In this document: piece after piece, positions 60,166 to 64,000 of the stretch
Position numbering within the stretch: position 1 is the first letter of the stretch
How the letters are laid out: the number at the start of each line of letters is the position of its first letter
Assembly (NCBI RefSeq): GCF_000621745.1
Contig: NZ_JHXK01000030.1
Coordinates: 18,464-82,463 of the forward strand
Length of the DNA: 64,000 nt
Origin: Clostridium beijerinckii HUN142
Lineage (GTDB): Bacteria; Bacillota; Clostridia; Clostridiales; Clostridiaceae
Direction of reading: 5' to 3'
The notes under the pieces: model-generated
Database searches by the model: none
The model's input: only the letters and a program-made list of their open reading frames with translations
What the model was told of the DNA's origin: nothing
Made by a program: the position numbers and the translations under genes

Positions 60166-61734
60166 TTGGGGGATATTGAAGTACGTAATAATAGAAAGAT
60201 AAATGTAAGTTCTTTTTCAAAAATTATTTCTGAACATTTGAATATTGATAGTAACATTATAAGAAATTATATACTTGCTAATATAAGTATAAGTCTAACT
60301 AGAAGCAAAGAAATGAAAAAAGATATTGATAAAATATATTGTGAGGATATGTTAAAATATTATAATGCGGCTTTAAATGATACTTGTATAAACTATATTG
60401 CTATAAAACAAGCAAATATTGAACAAGAAATATATTCACGTAGGATTGTGGGGATACTTATAGAAGGAGAAACAGATAGTATACTAAGAGGCAAAATTAT
60501 TAAAGCCCTCAGAAAGTATTATCCCATTATATATAATGCTGTAAAGAAGCAGGATAAAAAAATATTGAAAAATAGGTACATGAAAATGGATTTACTAACT
60601 AGAAATATGGAAGCAAGATTTGATGCGGTAGTATATCTATATTTTGCTATTTATATTTCACCAGAAATAGTAGATCAAGGTTTCATAATTTCTATTTTAA
60701 ACGATATAGAAGATTTTGAATCTAAGAATCTTATAAATCAAAATACTGAGGTTGAACTTAAAAATTATAAGAATAGAATACAGGAAGTTAAAGTGCTAAT
60801 AAAGCAAGAGTTTGGCAAAATATATAATTTTAAAGATATTTTAAGACACAATAATAAAGATATTAGAAAATTAGGCGAAATTTTAGAATATTTGCTTATA
60901 ATAAATGGGATTAATATAGAGAGCATGTTTGAAGACTCGCAATTTATTTGCATCGAGAAAATTATATTACCCTATGTGAGGAACTCAAAAAATGAAGACT
61001 TAGATATAATTTCATTTGGTATTGTTAGTGGAATATTTATACAGTCACTTATTAATGAGTACAAGAAGGCGAGAAACTTATATTTTAATAATACCGAGGA
61101 GCTATTTAGCTATAAATTAAGCATGTTAGAAGAACAGATGATTGAAGCAAAAAAAGAAAACATTAGATTAAAAAATAAACTTGATCATTTTAACAGGGAA
61201 AAATTAATGCATGAAAAGAGGATGAAGTCTGAATTAAGTGAGTTAGACAATACGTATAAATTAGAAATAAAGAAAAGGGAAGATCGAATTAGAATTCTTG
61301 AGAACAAACTAAATGAGGAAAAGATTTTAAGATTAGAGTTAGAATGTTTAAGAGAATATGAGTTGAATTCAGATATTAATCATGAAAGCTTGGATTCTAA
61401 CAAAAAATTAGAGAAATATACTATAAGTAAAAAAATTATTATAATTGGTGGAGATAAGGAATGGAGAAGACGATTTAGGATAAAATATCCAGAAATAAGA
61501 ATGCTAAATGGTTTCAACGAAAATTTTGATATAAGGATTTTAAATACAGCTGATTATATATTTTTTTATACCAAATATATGAATCATTCAACGTTTCATA
61601 GAGCTATGGATTTTATTAAACTTAATAAATGTAAATTTGGGTATATAGGAAAGACTAATATAGATCTTGTAGAGCGAGAAATTATTGAAAAAATAGTTAC
61701 ATGCGAAGGAAATAACGAAAAATCTATACATTAG
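60166..61734 (+). CDS. Coiled-coil protein with C-terminal DUF2325-like domain
   Basis: A 522-residue soluble protein. Residues ~1-320 are all-helical and unrecognised. About 335-410 is a strongly charged coiled coil (SMLEEQMIEAKKENIRLKN, RIRILENKLNEEK). The C-terminus (about 425-505) is a Rossmann-like DUF2325 domain: KKIIIIGGDKEWRRRF, ADYIFFYTKYMNHSTFH and KFGYIGKTN. The start is a TTG at 60166, seven bases after AAGGAGG; the ATG at 60148 lies before the binding site and cannot be used. It follows anfO by 44 bases, which suggests a shared role. Function unknown. Confidence 0.75.
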   Translation: MGDIEVRNNRKINVSSFSKIISEHLNIDSNIIRNYILANISISLTRSKEMKKDIDKIYCEDMLKYYNAALNDTCINYIAIKQANIEQEIYSRRIVGILIEGETDSILRGKIIKALRKYYPIIYNAVKKQDKKILKNRYMKMDLLTRNMEARFDAVVYLYFAIYISPEIVDQGFIISILNDIEDFESKNLINQNTEVELKNYKNRIQEVKVLIKQEFGKIYNFKDILRHNNKDIRKLGEILEYLLIINGINIESMFEDSQFICIEKIILPYVRNSKNEDLDIISFGIVSGIFIQSLINEYKKARNLYFNNTEELFSYKLSMLEEQMIEAKKENIRLKNKLDHFNREKLMHEKRMKSELSELDNTYKLEIKKREDRIRILENKLNEEKILRLELECLREYELNSDINHESLDSNKKLEKYTISKKIIIIGGDKEWRRRFRIKYPEIRMLNGFNENFDIRILNTADYIFFYTKYMNHSTFHRAMDFIKLNKCKFGYIGKTNIDLVEREIIEKIVTCEGNNEKSIH

Positions 61735-61956
61735 AAATAATTGAAGTTTTATATATAGAGAAATTTATGAATACGTTAAGAATTAATTCTGTAAAAAATG
61801 AATTGTTTTATTTATGATATTTAGTTCATGTGAAAAAATGCAGAAATTATTTTTATACTCTCTTAGGGGGAAAGTTGGACATGTAATTAGAAAATTTGAA
61901 TTACAAAAAAAGTATTGGGGAAAATAGTCACAACTAGACTAAAGGAGGATAAATAT

Positions 61957-63060
61957 ATGGAAAAAAACACTAAGGAGTGCCCAAAATGCAAGAAAAAAAC
62001 TGCTGATAATTCAAAGTCTTGCAGTTCATGTGGATTCGATCTTGATAGCGATGAAAATTATATGAGGGCTAAAGAAGAAACTAATAATGGAAATGATAGC
62101 TTTTTGAGCGAGTTAAACAAAATGGCTGGAGGAAGTGGTAAAGTAGAATTAAAATTAAGAGATTTGGTCGTTAATGTATTTAAAAAGCATACACCAGAAG
62201 AGAGAGAAAATACATTTATTTGCGGAACAGCGAAGACATCCCCTAAGGAAGGAGAGATATGTTCAAAGTGGCCTAAACCTTGGCTATTTTCAAGAGTATT
62301 TTTTCTATTTGCAATAACTTTTGCTGGATTAGTGGCGTTGTTAAGAATTTTTGAAAATATACTAGCTTATCCAGGTATTATATTTATAGGTGCTTTAATA
62401 ATTCCCTTTTCACTACTTATTTTTTTTTGGGAAGTAAATGCCCCAAGAAATATTAATATATTTGATGTAGTTAAAATATTCTTTTTTGGTGGTGTTTTTT
62501 CTTTATTAATAACAATGATTTTAAGTAGAGTAGTTTATGTTAGGAATGTAGATTACTTTGGAGCAATAACTATAGCGATTATTGAGGAGTCCGCAAAATT
62601 CATTGTAGTTGCATATTTTTTAAAAGGGAGTAAGGAAAAATATATCTTAAATGGACTGTTACTAGGTGCAGCAGTGGGCGCTGGGTTTGCAGTTTTTGAA
62701 ACGGCTGGATATGCTTTTGCTTATGGATTTCAAATACCTGTAATGATGAGGATAATATATACAAGAGGAATTTTGGCATTTGGAGGCCATATTGTTTGGG
62801 CAGCAATGTATGGAGCTGCTTTAGTTATGGTGAAGGAAGATAATAGGTTGAAATTTAAATATATAACGAATATGAAATTTCTTAAATATTTTATTATTGC
62901 AGTTGCACTGCATGCAATTTGGGATATGCCAATAAGTAATAATAGTAATCTTCCTATCGTTCAAGGAATTCTTACAATAACTGCGTGGTTTGTTATATTA
63001 ATATTAATTAGTACTGGATTAAAACAAATTTCAAGTCTAAGTTATAGTAGCAGAATCTAA
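61957..63060 (+). CDS. PrsW-type intramembrane metalloprotease with zinc ribbon
   Basis: A 367-residue membrane protein. The N-terminal zinc ribbon (CPKCKKKTADNSKSCSSCG, residues 8-26) and a soluble linker (about 30-105) precede about eight helices. PrsW/CPBP-like protease motifs are present: IIEESAKF (Glu-Glu), GFAVFETAGYAF, GHIVWAAMYGA and LHAIWDMP, supplying Glu and His ligands within the membrane. PrsW proteases cleave anti-sigma factors in other Firmicutes; the target here is unknown. The ATG at 61957 follows AAAGGAGG. No anti-sigma gene is adjacent. Confidence 0.87.
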   Translation: MEKNTKECPKCKKKTADNSKSCSSCGFDLDSDENYMRAKEETNNGNDSFLSELNKMAGGSGKVELKLRDLVVNVFKKHTPEERENTFICGTAKTSPKEGEICSKWPKPWLFSRVFFLFAITFAGLVALLRIFENILAYPGIIFIGALIIPFSLLIFFWEVNAPRNINIFDVVKIFFFGGVFSLLITMILSRVVYVRNVDYFGAITIAIIEESAKFIVVAYFLKGSKEKYILNGLLLGAAVGAGFAVFETAGYAFAYGFQIPVMMRIIYTRGILAFGGHIVWAAMYGAALVMVKEDNRLKFKYITNMKFLKYFIIAVALHAIWDMPISNNSNLPIVQGILTITAWFVILILISTGLKQISSLSYSSRI

Positions 63061-63430
63061 GTTGTTCAAATATAATTTATAGAAATACAATCTCAATAGA
63101 TATTGATTTTTAAAGCTGGCTAAGCAATTACGTTTGTGACCATAGTTATTATTTGTTACAGAATTCATGAAAATGGCTTGCATGATATAAATTTTAATGT
63201 AGTTAATTTATGTGTATAACAACTGGTGCTAGTGTATCAATATAAATAAAAATTAGAATAACAAAGTATATTAGTGAAAAGTATGAATAATCTTATAAAA
63301 TTAGGAAATAATTTAAAATGTAAGTAAGTTAGAGATGTTAAGATAAAACACGTCGCTAAGAGATATAAAAAGGAAACACTCAAGTTTACAAAATATTTGC
63401 AATGTAAGATTGCGAGTTTTTTGCAAAGTG
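63061..63430. other. Spacer upstream of the rRNA promoters
   Basis: AT-rich, no gene. Near its end (63339-63370) it holds a TAAGAT box followed by a sequence that repeats the one after promoter P1 (see findings), apparently a degenerate promoter. Confidence 0.5.
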
Positions 63431-63459
63431 TTGACAATATTGAACGGTGATGGTATGAT
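63431..63459 (+). promoter_or_regulatory. rRNA promoter P1
   Basis: TTGACA (63431-63436), 17 bases, TATGAT (63454-63459), followed by AACTCGTTGCTAAAGAG. Confidence 0.88.
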
Positions 63460-63549
63460 TTAACTCGTTGCTAAAGAGTATAAAATTCAATAACTTAAAG
63501 CTAATAAAGCATCCAAGAAAAATGCTGAAAAAGTTTTTGGAAAAGGTTG

Positions 63550-63578
63550 TTGACAAAGTCTGAAAGCGATGATATACT
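63550..63578 (+). promoter_or_regulatory. rRNA promoter P2
   Basis: TTGACA (63550-63555), 17 bases, TATACT (63573-63578), 119 bases after P1. Tandem sigma-A promoters are typical of rrn operons. Confidence 0.9.
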
Positions 63579-63640
63579 GAGTAAGCTGTCAGAAACGACA
63601 GATAACAACAAAACATTACAACAGTAGTTGTAAGAGAGAA

Positions 63641-63668
63641 AATTGGTCTTTGAAAATTGAACAGAATA
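63641..63668 (+). promoter_or_regulatory. rRNA leader boxA-like antitermination element
   Basis: TTGGTCTTTGAAAATTGAAC upstream of the 16S gene is the conserved clostridial rRNA leader sequence and contains a boxA-like CTTTGAAAA core. Confidence 0.6.
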
Positions 63669-63726
63669 ATATAAATACATTTAAGTAAACCAGCAATTTT
63701 TATTTGAGTAAGCTAAGATTAAACTT

Positions 63727-64000
<274 letters not shown>

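Overview
The window reads as chromosomal DNA of a low-G+C anaerobe of the genus Clostridium (cluster I, C. beijerinckii-like). The reasons are the strongly AT-rich intergenic DNA, AGGAGG-type ribosome binding sites, the 16S rRNA 5' end at the right edge, and the gene content: a stand-alone [FeFe]-hydrogenase, a 2-enoate reductase-like enzyme, Fe-alcohol dehydrogenases, an AnfO protein and PadR/PucR/CarD-type regulators. I see no insertion sequence, phage, CRISPR array or tRNA gene. Family names are from sequence reading only; no search was run.

Layout. 0-10 kb: class B PBP, group B-type [FeFe]-hydrogenase, a hypothetical gene with an in-frame TGA, class II aldolase, CarD-like regulator, zinc-ribbon miniprotein, cold-shock protein, and a large four-module sulfane-sulfur flavoenzyme. 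10-18.5 kb: small membrane protein, ion/solute permease, ECF S component, an FAD oxidoreductase behind a purine-riboswitch-like leader, several small ORFs and a candidate sRNA, bioB-bioY with a BirA operator, and a mini kinase-like protein. 18.7-29.3 kb: SIMPL protein, a candidate 6S RNA copy, a complete MurNAc-recovery operon (murQ-murP-mupG-RpiR regulator), agmatine-to-putrescine genes (aguA-aguB), an MFS transporter, and a second 6S-like RNA directly behind SRP RNA. 29.5-43.2 kb: aspartate 4-decarboxylase, PadR regulator divergent from a 2-enoate reductase-like enzyme, HExxH membrane protein, single-PASTA Ser/Thr kinase, small proteins, butanol dehydrogenase-like Fe-ADH and an FAD oxidoreductase.

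43.4-55.6 kb is one functional block: PucR regulator, class III aminotransferase, Fe-ADH, an SsuABC/NMT1-type importer, dihydropyrimidinase, a PreA-like dehydrogenase and an M20 carbamoylase. Together they spell reductive pyrimidine breakdown: uracil to dihydrouracil, N-carbamoyl-beta-alanine, beta-alanine, malonate semialdehyde and 3-hydroxypropionate. 55.6-63.1 kb: CBS protein, D-2-hydroxyacid dehydrogenase, UlaG-like hydrolase, acetyltransferase, orphan AnfO plus a coiled-coil DUF2325-type protein, and a PrsW-type protease. 63.3-64 kb: tandem rRNA promoters and the start of 16S rRNA.

The observations I rate highest are the two 6S-like RNA copies, one of which keeps a relic of SRP RNA; the purine riboswitch variant on a non-purine gene; the pyrimidine block with its reductase-less PreA variant and leader terminator; the orphan AnfO/DUF2325 pair; and an odd base in a universally conserved 16S segment.
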